DNA of 34,731 nt from the IMG/VR virus record IMGVR_UViG_3300038441_000486, positions 1-34,731 of that record; one strand, 5' to 3'. The notes beneath the pieces were generated by a model. It worked only from the letters and a program-made list of their open reading frames with translations. It did no database searches and was not told where the DNA came from. Every line of letters starts with the position of its first letter. Positions within the stretch are counted from its first letter, which is position 1. Position numbers and translations under genes: made by a program. Origin of the DNA: a virus. This document shows positions 1 through 7,882 of the stretch, piece after piece.

Positions 1-2
1 AG

Positions 3-95
3 CGGTGGGAAGACCCCAAGAATAAGAAAGGAGTGCCCGGCGTCGGTACGTTCAACGTCATCAAGGTTAGTCTGACAAAGAAGAAAGGAAAGTAA
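3..95 (+). CDS. C-terminal end of an unknown protein (partial)
   Basis: Only the last 30 codons of this reading frame lie in the window. It runs open from the left edge to a TAA two bases before the next start codon, so the two genes are tightly spaced and probably in one operon. The visible tail is basic and ends in a lysine cluster (TKKKGK). Nothing in 30 residues identifies a family. I infer a DNA-metabolism gene only from its position upstream of the polymerase block. Confidence 0.6.
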   Translation, partial: RWEDPKNKKGVPGVGTFNVIKVSLTKKKGK

Positions 96-96
96 C

Positions 97-981
97 ATGG
101 CAAAGACTGCAACCAAAGGGCGCGCCGTTGCGCCTCGCAAATCAACGGAAGTCGCCGATTGGCGGGCGGGGATGGCCGAGAGCGCCAAGGCCGCAGTAGC
201 GAGCGAGGAGACCGCCGCCAGCGGTGGCGGGAAGTTCTTCAGCCTACGTGCTGGACAACTTAGCTTTGACGATGCGGCGCTGCCGGGCAACCAGATGGCG
301 TGCATAATCGTGGACAGCATCTTCGAAACCACGTACTACGAAGGCGACTTTGACCCCGAAAGCCCGCAGCCGCCGACGGCGTTCGCGTTCGGCCGCGACC
401 AAGCGGAGATGCGGTGGGACCCGGAACACTCGGACCCTGAGTTCGCCGGCAAGCTTTGCAGTGAGAGCGAAGTGTGTCAGTGGGGCAGCGCTGAGAAGGG
501 CAAGGGCAAGGCCGCCAAGGAGATTCGCCGCCTCGCCATCATCCCGGCTGGTACGTTCAAGCCTGTAGGAAAGGGCGGCGGGTTCGACCTGGAAATATTC
601 GACGAAGTTGAACCGTTCCGCACGGCCGACTTGGCCTACATGAAGGTTCCGGTGATGTCCGTCAAGGGCTTTGCCACGTATCTGAAGCAAGTGGCTGAGC
701 AGTTTGACCGGCCATTGTGGGGCGTCGTGACGCGCGTGTACCTTGAACCAGACCCCAAGTCGCAGTTCCGTGTGAAGTTCGAACTGCTGGAGGTCATCGA
801 GGACGAGGACATCCTAGAAACGCTGTTCAAGCGGCACAAGGAAGCCGAGAAGGAAATTGACTTCCCCTACCTGCCGCGCACGGACGACGATGCGCCAGCC
901 ACGCAGACCAAGGCCAAGGCGGGCGGCGGCAAGCTGGCGCGCAAGGGAGGCGCTAGCGCCAAGTCTGCTCGGAGGCGTTGA
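97..981 (+). CDS. Putative phage DNA-binding protein (hypothetical)
   Basis: A 294-residue soluble protein with a low-complexity basic start (residues 1-30), a mixed alpha/beta core, and a highly basic Ala/Gly/Lys tail ending KSARRR. The core has a Trp-Gly-Ser segment followed by a Lys-rich turn (WGSAEKGKGKAAKEIRRL, residues about 129-146), with two cysteines just before it, and an acidic stretch near 255-275. The start ATG follows AAAGGAAAG. It lies directly upstream of the DNA polymerase. I infer a replication-associated, possibly single-stranded-DNA-binding protein. It lacks the acidic C-terminal tip of classical SSBs, so this is a guess from context; hypothetical protein is the safe label. 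Confidence 0.55.
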   Translation: MAKTATKGRAVAPRKSTEVADWRAGMAESAKAAVASEETAASGGGKFFSLRAGQLSFDDAALPGNQMACIIVDSIFETTYYEGDFDPESPQPPTAFAFGRDQAEMRWDPEHSDPEFAGKLCSESEVCQWGSAEKGKGKAAKEIRRLAIIPAGTFKPVGKGGGFDLEIFDEVEPFRTADLAYMKVPVMSVKGFATYLKQVAEQFDRPLWGVVTRVYLEPDPKSQFRVKFELLEVIEDEDILETLFKRHKEAEKEIDFPYLPRTDDDAPATQTKAKAGGGKLARKGGASAKSARRR

Positions 982-986
982 ACGTG

Positions 987-1101
987 GCCCTGCCTGCCGT
1001 CGTTGGTTAGGGGACGACGCGCGTTTGCAGGGCTAAGGCTGTCGGAGTCAGCCCCCGCTAAACCGACAGTGCCAGCGGAGAACCGAGCCTCGCGGCTGGC
1101 A
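987..1101 (+). other. Structured leader with three successive stem-loops before the DNA polymerase
   Basis: The 142-base gap between 981 and 1124 is almost entirely inverted repeats. Stem 1 pairs 987-993 (GCCCTGC) with 1027-1033 (GCAGGGC) and contains an inner stem 998-1003 (CGTCGT) with 1014-1019 (ACGACG). Stem 2 pairs 1039-1045 (CTGTCGG) with 1063-1069 (CCGACAG). Stem 3 pairs 1070-1076 (TGCCAGC) with 1095-1101 (GCTGGCA), ten bases before the Shine-Dalgarno of the polymerase. No U-tract follows stems 1 or 2; only ACTTTTG follows stem 3. It may be an mRNA control or processing element. Confidence 0.5.
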
Positions 1102-1123
1102 ACTTTTGCTGAGAAGGAAGCAC

Positions 1124-3067
1124 ATGGCTAAGAAGAAAGCCCCGCCTGTCATAGGCATCGACTTTGAAACGAAGCCCATTGAGGACCTTCGCCCCGCCTA
1201 CCCGCCGATACCGACCAGCGTCAGTATCCAGTGGCCCGACGAGAAGGCGCCGAAGTTCTGGTGTTGGGGCCACCCGCGCGACAACAATACCACGCTTGAC
1301 CGCGTGAAGAAGGAACTAGGCCGGTGCGTCGCCGCTGCCAAGAAGCGGAAGGTGGCGCTGCTCTTCCACAACGCCAAGTTCGATTGGGAGATTATCTGCG
1401 ACCTGCTAGGGCTCAGCGTCTTTGAAGTGCCATGGGATATGATCCACGATACGCAGTACGTCCTATTCCTGGATAACCCGCACAGCCGGTCGCTGGAACT
1501 GAAGCCCGCCGCCGAAGTCGTACTTAACGAACCGCCTGAGGAGCGCGACGCCTTGCTGGAGTGGGCGCGGGAGAATATCCGCAAGTCCATCGGCCCTAAG
1601 AAGGTCGGCGAGTATATCCACGTTATGCCGGGCAAGGTAGTAGGGCCGTACGCCAACGGCGACGTCCGTAGGACGATTAAGATTTTCAATAAGCTATGGC
1701 CTACCATAGTGGCGCGAGGCATGGAGAGCGCTTACGACCGCGAGCGCGAACTAATGCCCATCTTTCTGCAGAACGAGCGGGAGGGTCTACGGGTGGATAT
1801 GGCCCTGCTGCGCCACGACATCAAGGCGTTCCAAGCCGAGCGCGACAAGGCTGACGCGTGGCTGCGCAAGCGGTTGAAGGCGCCGAAGATGAATATCAAC
1901 AGCAACGAGGAATTCGCAGAGGCGCTGGCGCAGGCCAAGCTGGTCGCTGACGAGGATTGGGTGATAAATAAGGACGGCACGCGCAGCGTGAGCAAGGCAA
2001 ACTTCACCGAGGACATGATCCGCGACAAGAAGGTTCACCAAGCGTTCGGCTACCGCAACCGGCTAGGCACCTGCCTCAATATGTTCATGGTGCCGTGGCT
2101 GGCCCAAGCGGAGATCAACGATGGTCGCATCACCACGCATTGGAACCAAGTACGCCAGCCGGGCGGCGGCACGCGCACTGGACGACCTAGTACCAACGCC
2201 CACAACTTCCTCAACCTAAGCAAGACATGGGATGATAAAGCCGATGGATATGTTCACCCGGAATTTCTTAAAGTTTTGGAACTCCCCTTGGTTCGCCGTT
2301 ACGTTCTCCCTGATGTCCGTAGTCTGTTCTGTCACCGCGATTATAATCAGCAGGAACTAAGGATCATGGCCCATTTTGAAGATGGGCCGCTGATGGCGGC
2401 GTACCAAGCCGACCTGCGAATGGACGTGCATGACAAGGTGAAGGCGCTAATCCTCGAAGTTACCGGCAACGACTGGGACCGCCGCCCGGTCAAGATCGCC
2501 AACTTCCGCGCATTGTACGGAGGCGGAGCTCCCGCCGCCGCTGCGGGGATTGGCTGTAGCCTAGCCGAGGCGAAGCAGCTACTGGACGCGCGCAGCCAAG
2601 CCCTGCCCGGCGAGAAGATGCTGAAGAAGGAGATCAAGGAACTCAGCGCTATGGGCAGCCCCATTATCACATGGGGCGGACGGGAGTACTACGTTGAGCC
2701 GCCGGGCTGGAGCGAGCGCTTTGGCCGACACATGACTTACGAGTACAAGCTGCTGAACTATTTGGTGCAGGGCAGCGCGGCGGACGCCACCAAGGAGGCG
2801 ATCCTGCGCTACCACAGACACCCCGGCAAGCGGGGCCGCTTCCTCGTTACGGTGTACGACGAAATTAACGTAAGCAGCGAGCCCGCCAGCACCGAGAAAG
2901 CAAGACGTGCGGCCGCAATTCACGAAATGGCCGTGCTGCGTGAGTGCATGGAAAGTATTGAATTCGACGTGCCATTGCTGACCGACGGCAAGTGGGGCGA
3001 TAATTGGGCCGACGTCAAGAAATTCCCCGAAGGCCCGTCTGTATGGGAGATCAAGAATGCCGCCTAA
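1124..3067 (+). CDS. DNA polymerase, family A (Pol I type) with 3'-5' exonuclease
   Basis: Replicative phage DNA polymerase, 647 residues. The start at 1124 is preferred over an upstream in-frame TTG (1106) because GAGAAGGAAG sits just before it. The N-terminal DEDD proofreading domain shows Exo I (GIDFETKP, D13/E15), Exo II (FHNAKFDWE, D87) and Exo III (YANGD, D180). The polymerase domain shows the TGRPSTNAHNFLNL palm motif, motif A (HRDYNQQELRIMAHF, D406), the O-helix motif B (RRPVKIANFRALYGGG, with K457 and F461 equivalent to E. coli F762) and motif C (VTVYDEI, D579/E580). Motif C has Tyr where most family A enzymes have His. No 5' nuclease domain is present, as in T7-like enzymes. The end overlaps the next gene by 11 bases. 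Confidence 0.97.
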   Translation: MAKKKAPPVIGIDFETKPIEDLRPAYPPIPTSVSIQWPDEKAPKFWCWGHPRDNNTTLDRVKKELGRCVAAAKKRKVALLFHNAKFDWEIICDLLGLSVFEVPWDMIHDTQYVLFLDNPHSRSLELKPAAEVVLNEPPEERDALLEWARENIRKSIGPKKVGEYIHVMPGKVVGPYANGDVRRTIKIFNKLWPTIVARGMESAYDRERELMPIFLQNEREGLRVDMALLRHDIKAFQAERDKADAWLRKRLKAPKMNINSNEEFAEALAQAKLVADEDWVINKDGTRSVSKANFTEDMIRDKKVHQAFGYRNRLGTCLNMFMVPWLAQAEINDGRITTHWNQVRQPGGGTRTGRPSTNAHNFLNLSKTWDDKADGYVHPEFLKVLELPLVRRYVLPDVRSLFCHRDYNQQELRIMAHFEDGPLMAAYQADLRMDVHDKVKALILEVTGNDWDRRPVKIANFRALYGGGAPAAAAGIGCSLAEAKQLLDARSQALPGEKMLKKEIKELSAMGSPIITWGGREYYVEPPGWSERFGRHMTYEYKLLNYLVQGSAADATKEAILRYHRHPGKRGRFLVTVYDEINVSSEPASTEKARRAAAIHEMAVLRECMESIEFDVPLLTDGKWGDNWADVKKFPEGPSVWEIKNAA

Positions 3068-3794
3068 ACTGACACGAGAAGCGCCGACGAAGCTGTTCTT
3101 CCCAAAGCTTGAGCCGGCGACGCTACCACTGCTCACGGCGTGGAGTTACACGCGGTACGCCGATTACAAGCGATGCCCCATGTTCTTCGCTTACAAGCAT
3201 CTCCTGCGAATCAAGGAGCCAGCCGGGCCAGCCATGCAACGCGGGCGGGACATACACAAGGAAGGGGAGGTCTACCTGTCGTCGCCGCGTAAGCCGCGCA
3301 AGGTGCCCGACAGCTACGGCCACTTCCGCGAAGAGATGGAGCAGCTACGCGGGCTGAACCCTAGCGTTGAGCAGCAATGGGGCTTCCGCCAGGACTGGAC
3401 CCCCACTGGATGGTTCGACAAGGACTGCTGGACGCGCAACGTGCTTGACGTCTGCGTGGTTTACGATGACCACACGGCCGACGTCATTGACCACAAGACT
3501 GGCAAGAAGTACGGCAGCAACGATGAACAGATGGAACTGTTCGGGCTGGTCACCTTCTGCAAGTTCCCGGAAGTCATTGAAGTAACGACGCGCCTGTGGT
3601 ACTTGGATATCGCCGACCCGCGCGAGAACAGGGTGGAGGCCGACTTCAAGAAAGCCGATGAAGCGGCCCTCAAGAAGGATTGGGCCAAGAAGGTCAAGCC
3701 CATGTTCATGGACCGCAAGTTTCCACCCCGGCCGAACGATAAGTGCAAGTGGTGCTTCCTGAGCAAGGAGAAGGGCGGGCCATGCAAGTTCTGA
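3057..3794 (+). CDS. PD-(D/E)XK nuclease, Cas4/AddB/RecB-like, with probable Fe-S cluster
   Basis: A 245-residue nuclease of the RecB/Cas4 superfamily. Visible motifs are the N-terminal SYTRYADYKRCP helix (C40), a GRDIH segment (H67), E105, D131, then D145 and K147 of the catalytic IDHKTGK motif, and a following Gln (Q158) of the QMELFGL helix. The C-terminus holds C230, C233 and C243 (KCKWC...GPCKF); with C40 this is the four-cysteine pattern that binds a 4Fe-4S cluster in Cas4 and AddB. The gene overlaps the polymerase stop by 11 bases, so the two are probably translationally coupled. A role in recombination, end processing or host DNA degradation is inferred. There are no cas genes nearby, so no CRISPR function is implied. 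Confidence 0.85.
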   Translation: MPPKLTREAPTKLFFPKLEPATLPLLTAWSYTRYADYKRCPMFFAYKHLLRIKEPAGPAMQRGRDIHKEGEVYLSSPRKPRKVPDSYGHFREEMEQLRGLNPSVEQQWGFRQDWTPTGWFDKDCWTRNVLDVCVVYDDHTADVIDHKTGKKYGSNDEQMELFGLVTFCKFPEVIEVTTRLWYLDIADPRENRVEADFKKADEAALKKDWAKKVKPMFMDRKFPPRPNDKCKWCFLSKEKGGPCKF

Positions 3795-4000
3795 ACCTTC
3801 TGCGCTACGATCTGCCGCGCGCTTTCGCCAAAGACTGGAAGCAGCTATGGTGCGATCATAAGTGGCGGCGCAGCGGCACCACGTACAGCACTGTCAAGAA
3901 TGGCCCCGGTGAATGGGACTTTATGGTCGGGAAGCCGTTAGCGAGCCATTTCTACTGCGAGAAGTGCGACAAGAGCAGGAGGGTGCCATGCCGCTTCTAA
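3782..4000 (+). CDS. Small zinc-ribbon-like protein
   Basis: A 72-residue protein starting at an ATG inside the end of the nuclease gene (13-base overlap), preceded by GGAGAAGGGCGG. It has C24 and H26 (WCDHKW) and, about 33 residues on, a CEKC pair (C59, C62) followed by C70, arranged like a single zinc ribbon. Three tryptophans and many basic residues suggest nucleic acid or protein contact. An in-frame start at 3743 would overlap the upstream gene further and lacks a better ribosome binding site. The function is unknown; its place suggests DNA metabolism. Confidence 0.65.
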   Translation: MQVLNLLRYDLPRAFAKDWKQLWCDHKWRRSGTTYSTVKNGPGEWDFMVGKPLASHFYCEKCDKSRRVPCRF

Positions 4001-4233
4001 GTTCAGAACCGAAGATTTATCCGCTTCTGCGATCCGGCCGAGCGCTGCGGGAATTGCGGCGACATGCCGAGCGCGTTCGCGGCCCTGATGTCCGGGTATT
4101 GTCATGCGAAGGGCCGTACGACGATACGCTTCTGTACATCACGGAAGGCTGGACCGTGGAGGCCGCCAAGGCGTACGCCAGGAATCTTGGATTTAAGCCG
4201 TTGTATATCGTCAACCTATGGAGGAAACCATGA
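3988..4233 (+). CDS. Hypothetical small protein
   Basis: An 81-residue protein. The ATG at 3988 is chosen because AGGAGG lies six bases upstream; longer in-frame starts back to 3913 have no such site. The N-terminal half is rich in Arg and Leu (SGRALRELRRHAERVR), the C-terminal half has a WTVEAAKAYARNLGF helix. Its end forms an ATGA overlap with the MazG-like gene, pointing to coupled translation. No family is recognised. Confidence 0.6.
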   Translation: MPLLSSEPKIYPLLRSGRALRELRRHAERVRGPDVRVLSCEGPYDDTLLYITEGWTVEAAKAYARNLGFKPLYIVNLWRKP

Positions 4234-4835
4234 AGAAGACCGCGTTACAGATTGCACGAGAAATGAAGCTGCCCGGTTACGCCGTGGCGGCGCTGGATTA
4301 CGAGCGCCATCCGCAGCAGCGAACGCTCGCGTTCCACCACTTGTTTGATGCGCCTGTGCGGAGCCAGCGCCCCGATCGCACATTCTCGCACATGGGGACC
4401 CAACGTGCCGCTTTTCGCGCAGCGTTCATTTTGTCGGAAGCCATAGAAATTCTGGAAAAGGGCTTCGGCTTGGAAGTAAGCCTTTCTGTCGCCGCCCCGA
4501 ACCGGCTGGCATACGAGGCGAAAGGAAGCTGCAACGCCGAACTCACGAATGCACTGCAGAGCGCTATGGCAGACAGTGGCAAGCGTGACATCGTCGAAGT
4601 CGTGGATGGGCTAGCTGATCTGAACGTCGTTGTCAACGGCTTTGCCATCGAACTCGGCGTGGACATGATGGCAGTGGACCAGGAGACATTAGCAAGCAAT
4701 CTCACAAAGCTTGGAGAGGACGGCCTCCCTATGGTCGCTGATGGCAGCGATCCTAAATGGCCCAAGGGGAAGGTTCTCAAGGGGCCGAATTTCGTGGAAC
4801 CGCAGATAGCAATGGTGCTAGGACTGGAGGACTAA
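4230..4835 (+). CDS. MazG-like nucleotide pyrophosphohydrolase
   Basis: A 201-residue all-alpha NTP pyrophosphohydrolase, predicted to hydrolyse (d)NTPs to (d)NMP and pyrophosphate. The family's ExxE...ExxD metal-binding pattern is visible at E70/E73 (SEAIEIL) and E113/D116 with D120 (VEVVDGLADLNVVVNG). After it come the SNLTKLGEDGLP turn and the KVLKGPNFVEPQI tail typical of phage MazG-like and HisE-like proteins. The ATG at 4230 has GGAGG five bases upstream and overlaps the previous stop. In a phage making modified pyrimidines this enzyme could remove an unwanted triphosphate such as dUTP or dTTP; the substrate cannot be read from sequence. Confidence 0.8.
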   Translation: MKKTALQIAREMKLPGYAVAALDYERHPQQRTLAFHHLFDAPVRSQRPDRTFSHMGTQRAAFRAAFILSEAIEILEKGFGLEVSLSVAAPNRLAYEAKGSCNAELTNALQSAMADSGKRDIVEVVDGLADLNVVVNGFAIELGVDMMAVDQETLASNLTKLGEDGLPMVADGSDPKWPKGKVLKGPNFVEPQIAMVLGLED

Positions 4836-4836
4836 C

Positions 4837-5070
4837 ATGGCGAAGTCAGAACCACAACCTGAAAAGCTGCCCGACATCCCCAATCTGGTGGAAGGAAAGC
4901 ACTCCTCTTCGGAGATGTCGTCCATCGCGGCGCGGTACATCAAGATATCGCGCGAGGATATTGAGCTGATCCTCGCCAGCGAAGGCGACGACGATACCAA
5001 GCTTATTCAGGAAATTCGCAGCCTTGCCGCCAGCGTGCTGAGCCAGGACGAAACGAAGGGCCAAGAATAA
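4837..5070 (+). CDS. Hypothetical small acidic protein
   Basis: A 77-residue soluble protein with ATG one base after the MazG-like stop and GGAGG nearby. It has a Pro-rich first 15 residues, then two predicted helices (SSIAARYIKISREDIELIL and IQEIRSLAASVL) and an acidic middle (SEGDDDTK). The stop shares bases with the next start (TAATG). No family recognised. Confidence 0.65.
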   Translation: MAKSEPQPEKLPDIPNLVEGKHSSSEMSSIAARYIKISREDIELILASEGDDDTKLIQEIRSLAASVLSQDETKGQE

Positions 5071-5621
5071 TGCGACATGTGATGCATGACCTTGAGACGT
5101 TGGGGCAGACACCGGGCTTCATAATCCTCAGTATCGGCGCTGTGGCGTTCGATGAAAACGAGATCGATGAACTCGGTTTCTACGCCGTGGTTCACCGGCC
5201 CACGTGTGAGGAAGTATTCCTACGAGAGGAGGAGGATACTAAGAAGTGGTGGGACCGTCAGGGCGAGGAGGCGCAGGCCGTTCTGCACCAGTCCCTGGAC
5301 CCCGAGCAAAGCGTGCCGCTAACTGCCGCCCTGCTAGCCTTCAACGCGTACCTTGGACGATATGGCGGCTGGCGGGACGTAAGACTTTGGGGCAACGGCA
5401 GCGACTTCGACAATGCCGGGATGTCCTGTGCCTTTGACGCAACAAAGATAAAACCGAATTGGGCTTTCTGGAACAATAGGTGCTATCGTACGTTAAAGGC
5501 GCAGGCACCTAGCATCAAGCTGGTGCGCGAAGGGACGTATCACAACGCACTGGATGACGCGAAGTCACAGGCGCGGCATCTGCAAGAAGTTCTCAGAAGC
5601 ACCAATCTGGCGCTCAACTGA
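5070..5621 (+). CDS. 3'-5' exonuclease, DEDDh (RNase T/ExoVIII-like)
   Basis: A 183-residue exonuclease of the RNase H-like DEDDh superfamily, close to phage exodeoxyribonuclease VIII-like proteins. Exo I is HDLETLG (D7, E9) followed by the typical ILSIGAVAFD strand; Exo II lies in WGNGSDFDNAG (D114 most likely); Exo III is HNALDDAKSQA with H158 and D163 at the canonical spacing. The length matches stand-alone single-domain members. It probably trims DNA or RNA 3' ends during replication or recombination. It is separate from the proofreading domain of the polymerase. The start overlaps the preceding stop. Confidence 0.88.
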   Translation: MRHVMHDLETLGQTPGFIILSIGAVAFDENEIDELGFYAVVHRPTCEEVFLREEEDTKKWWDRQGEEAQAVLHQSLDPEQSVPLTAALLAFNAYLGRYGGWRDVRLWGNGSDFDNAGMSCAFDATKIKPNWAFWNNRCYRTLKAQAPSIKLVREGTYHNALDDAKSQARHLQEVLRSTNLALN

Positions 5622-5629
5622 GAAAGCGA

Positions 5630-5647
5630 GGCGGGCGCGTTCCCGCC
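5630..5647 (+). other. Intergenic hairpin after the exonuclease gene
   Basis: A perfect six-base-pair GC stem (GGCGGG with CCCGCC) with a six-base loop lies nine bases after the exonuclease stop and just before the ribosome binding site of the next gene. No U-tract follows, so it is not a standard intrinsic terminator. Confidence 0.45.
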
Positions 5648-5664
5648 ATCATGGGAGTACTACC

Positions 5665-6093
5665 ATGACCGACAAGAAGAAGGAAGAAAAGGACACGGCC
5701 CGCGAAGAAGGCGGAACCGAGTTCACGCGCGAAGAAGCGGCGCAGGCTGGCGGCTACAATCTGCCGGGCGGCGCACCGCCAATCACACCGGAGACGGGCG
5801 AAGACGGCGAGCCGGTGGCTCAGCCAGTACTTGACCCCGGCGCGGCAGCGGGCAGCGACGATCCGGCAGTGTCCGGCGGCGTTGACCGTAAAGACCGCGA
5901 CCGCGTAACCACGCAGGGAGCGCGGGAAGCAGCCGGGCCGTTCACCGGTCAGGGGAACCAAGACGCTCTGCGCACGCAGGGACGGCAGGGTGCCAGCGAC
6001 GCCCATCACGCCGACCAGCGTACCAGCGGCGACGAGAGCGCTGTAGAAGGCGCCGAGCCCGATGCCAAGAAGTCCGATAAGAAGGGCTCGTAA
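5665..6093 (+). CDS. Disordered acidic hypothetical protein
   Basis: A 142-residue protein of almost pure low complexity: Lys/Glu at the start (TDKKKEEKD), then Gly, Pro, Ala, Asp, Gln and Thr with hardly any large hydrophobics, ending in AKKSDKKGS. The ATG at 5665 has GGGAG about nine bases upstream. The composition predicts intrinsic disorder. The frame is closed by a stop three bases before the nuclease gene, consistent with a real operon member, but no function can be named. Confidence 0.55.
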   Translation: MTDKKKEEKDTAREEGGTEFTREEAAQAGGYNLPGGAPPITPETGEDGEPVAQPVLDPGAAAGSDDPAVSGGVDRKDRDRVTTQGAREAAGPFTGQGNQDALRTQGRQGASDAHHADQRTSGDESAVEGAEPDAKKSDKKGS

Positions 6094-6095
6094 GC

Positions 6096-6461
6096 ATGAA
6101 GCCGCTCGAATCTAAAGTCGAGCGGGACGCATGCGGGGACGCGTTGAACAAACTTCGCGTCCCCAACATGAAGATGCTGCATACAGGGGGCGAAACGGGC
6201 TGGCCTGATAGGGTGTTCTTCATAGAAGGCGGGCGGCCACTGCTCATTGAATTTAAGAGGCCGGGTGAGAAGAACGATACATCGCCTCGGCAAGAGTACA
6301 TTCATTCTATCCTAAGGGAACTAGGGTATGACGTCCAAGTCCACGACAACAAAGACGAGGCGCTTGAAGCCGTCCGGTCCGCCAAAATGGACGCCGCACG
6401 GCTATCAAAAGCGAGCCATAAAATTCGCGCTCGAAAGGCAAGCCGCAGGGCTGCTTCTTGA
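6096..6461 (+). CDS. VRR-NUC domain nuclease
   Basis: A 121-residue stand-alone VRR-NUC (PD-(D/E)XK) nuclease. The core motifs are GWPDRVFFIEGG (D38) and LLIEFKRPGEK (E52, K54), followed by SPRQEYIHSILRELGYDV with Q66 and a final VQVHDNKDEALEAV strand-helix. Such small phage VRR-NUC proteins are usually next to a SNF2/DEAD helicase, as here, and are predicted Holliday-junction-type or flap nucleases. The last 45 codons, a basic tail beyond the core, overlap the helicase gene in another frame. Confidence 0.88.
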   Translation: MKPLESKVERDACGDALNKLRVPNMKMLHTGGETGWPDRVFFIEGGRPLLIEFKRPGEKNDTSPRQEYIHSILRELGYDVQVHDNKDEALEAVRSAKMDAARLSKASHKIRARKASRRAAS

Positions 6462-7821
6462 TCCAGGCTTAGGGAAGACCAGCATCGTCCTAGCGGCGTA
6501 CGACATACGTCGCAAGGCCAAGCTGGCCCGGAAGCTGCTGGTGATCGCCCCGCTGCGGCCCTGCTACATGGTCTGGCCCGCCGAGATAGAGGGCTGGCAG
6601 GACTTCAAGCATCTGCGCTACTCCGTTCTGCATGGCAAGCACAAGGCCAAGGCGCTGGAAGCCGACGCCGACGTGTACATCATAAACCCGGAAGGCTTGG
6701 ATTGGCTGATAGGGCAGTTCATGAAGGGTGGCCGCTTTGACCGCAGCGCGTGGATGAAGCTTGGCTTCACCGACTTGGCCGTTGATGAGCTCACGCGGTT
6801 CAAGCACAGCAAGGGCAAGCGGTTCAAGCTGCTGAAGAATATCCTTAGCCTGTTCCAGGTGAAGTGGGGCCTGACCGGCACGCCCGCGCCGAACGGCATG
6901 CAGGACCTCTTCGGTCAGATGTACGTGCTTGATGAGGGCAACGCTCTCGGCCGCTACATCACGCACTACCGCATGAACTACTTCTACAATCCTGACGGCA
7001 ACGGCTGGAAATGGGTGCCGCGCGCCGGGGCCGCTGAGCTGATCTACGAGAAGCTTAAGAACCTGTGCATCCGCATGCGGGCGGAGGACTATTTGGAGCT
7101 GCCCGAGATCACGCCCCTAAAGGTGATGCTGGATTTGCCGCCCGCCGCGCGCAAGACGTACGACCTTATGGAAGACGTCATGATTGCTAAGATGGAGGAC
7201 AAGCTGGTCGTCGCCAGTAACGCCGCCGCTGCGAGTACCAAGTGCCGCCAGATAGCGAACGGCGCAGTGTATGTGGACGACGACGTGGCTAGCATTGTTC
7301 GTGGAAGCACCGGGCGCAAGGTGCTAAACGTCCACGACGTAAAGGTGGAGGCTGTCAGTGAGCTCGTTGAAGAACTACAAGGCAATCCGCTTCTCCTTGC
7401 TTACGAGTTCAACCATGATCTGGACCGTCTCCTGGCCCATTTCGGTAAGGAGACTCCCTACATTGGCTCTGGGGTTAACGCAAAACGGAGTAAGGAGATT
7501 GAGTCAGCCTGGAATGCTGGAGAGATACCTTTACTCCTGGGTCATCCGGCCTCCATGGGACACGGGCTCAATTTTCAGAGAGGCGACGCCAGCCACGTAG
7601 GATGGTTCAGCATGTTCTGGGACCTGGAACTGTACGACCAATTCATCAGGCGCGTGTGGCGGCAGGGCAACAAGAGCCGACGCGTGTTCGTTCACCACTT
7701 TATGATGCGCGATACCTGCGACGAAGTCATATTCTTCGCACAGCGCCGCAAGGCACGCGGGCAGAACGCATTGGGCGAGGCGCTGGTTGAATTGCAGGGC
7801 ATGCGCGCCCGGCGGAAATAA
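6328..7821 (+). CDS. SNF2/superfamily 2 DNA helicase
   Basis: A 497-residue SF2 ATPase. It shows a Q-motif-like WTPHGYQ (about 21-27), Walker A DPGLGKTS (K50), motif Ia VIAPLRP, motif II VDELTRFKHSKGKR (D153/E154), motif III LTGTPAPNG (183-190), and motif VI QFIRRVWRQGN (438-448). The DELTRFK and TGTPAPN forms are typical of phage SNF2-like helicases. The 6328 ATG leaves 134 bases of overlap with VRR-NUC; a much later start is impossible because the helicase core begins by residue 21. It may act with the VRR-NUC protein in recombination or fork processing. Confidence 0.92.
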   Translation: MTSKSTTTKTRRLKPSGPPKWTPHGYQKRAIKFALERQAAGLLLDPGLGKTSIVLAAYDIRRKAKLARKLLVIAPLRPCYMVWPAEIEGWQDFKHLRYSVLHGKHKAKALEADADVYIINPEGLDWLIGQFMKGGRFDRSAWMKLGFTDLAVDELTRFKHSKGKRFKLLKNILSLFQVKWGLTGTPAPNGMQDLFGQMYVLDEGNALGRYITHYRMNYFYNPDGNGWKWVPRAGAAELIYEKLKNLCIRMRAEDYLELPEITPLKVMLDLPPAARKTYDLMEDVMIAKMEDKLVVASNAAAASTKCRQIANGAVYVDDDVASIVRGSTGRKVLNVHDVKVEAVSELVEELQGNPLLLAYEFNHDLDRLLAHFGKETPYIGSGVNAKRSKEIESAWNAGEIPLLLGHPASMGHGLNFQRGDASHVGWFSMFWDLELYDQFIRRVWRQGNKSRRVFVHHFMMRDTCDEVIFFAQRRKARGQNALGEALVELQGMRARRK

Positions 7822-7882
7822 TGCTTGCAAGTCATCTTTGCGGGGTTTAGAACTGCTCGCTGCTGAGGAAGGGGAACACTTC

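Noticed and set aside
3057-3794. CRISPR-Cas locus because of the Cas4-like protein
   Set aside because: No repeat-spacer array and no other Cas protein is seen; the polymerase neighbour points to phage DNA metabolism.
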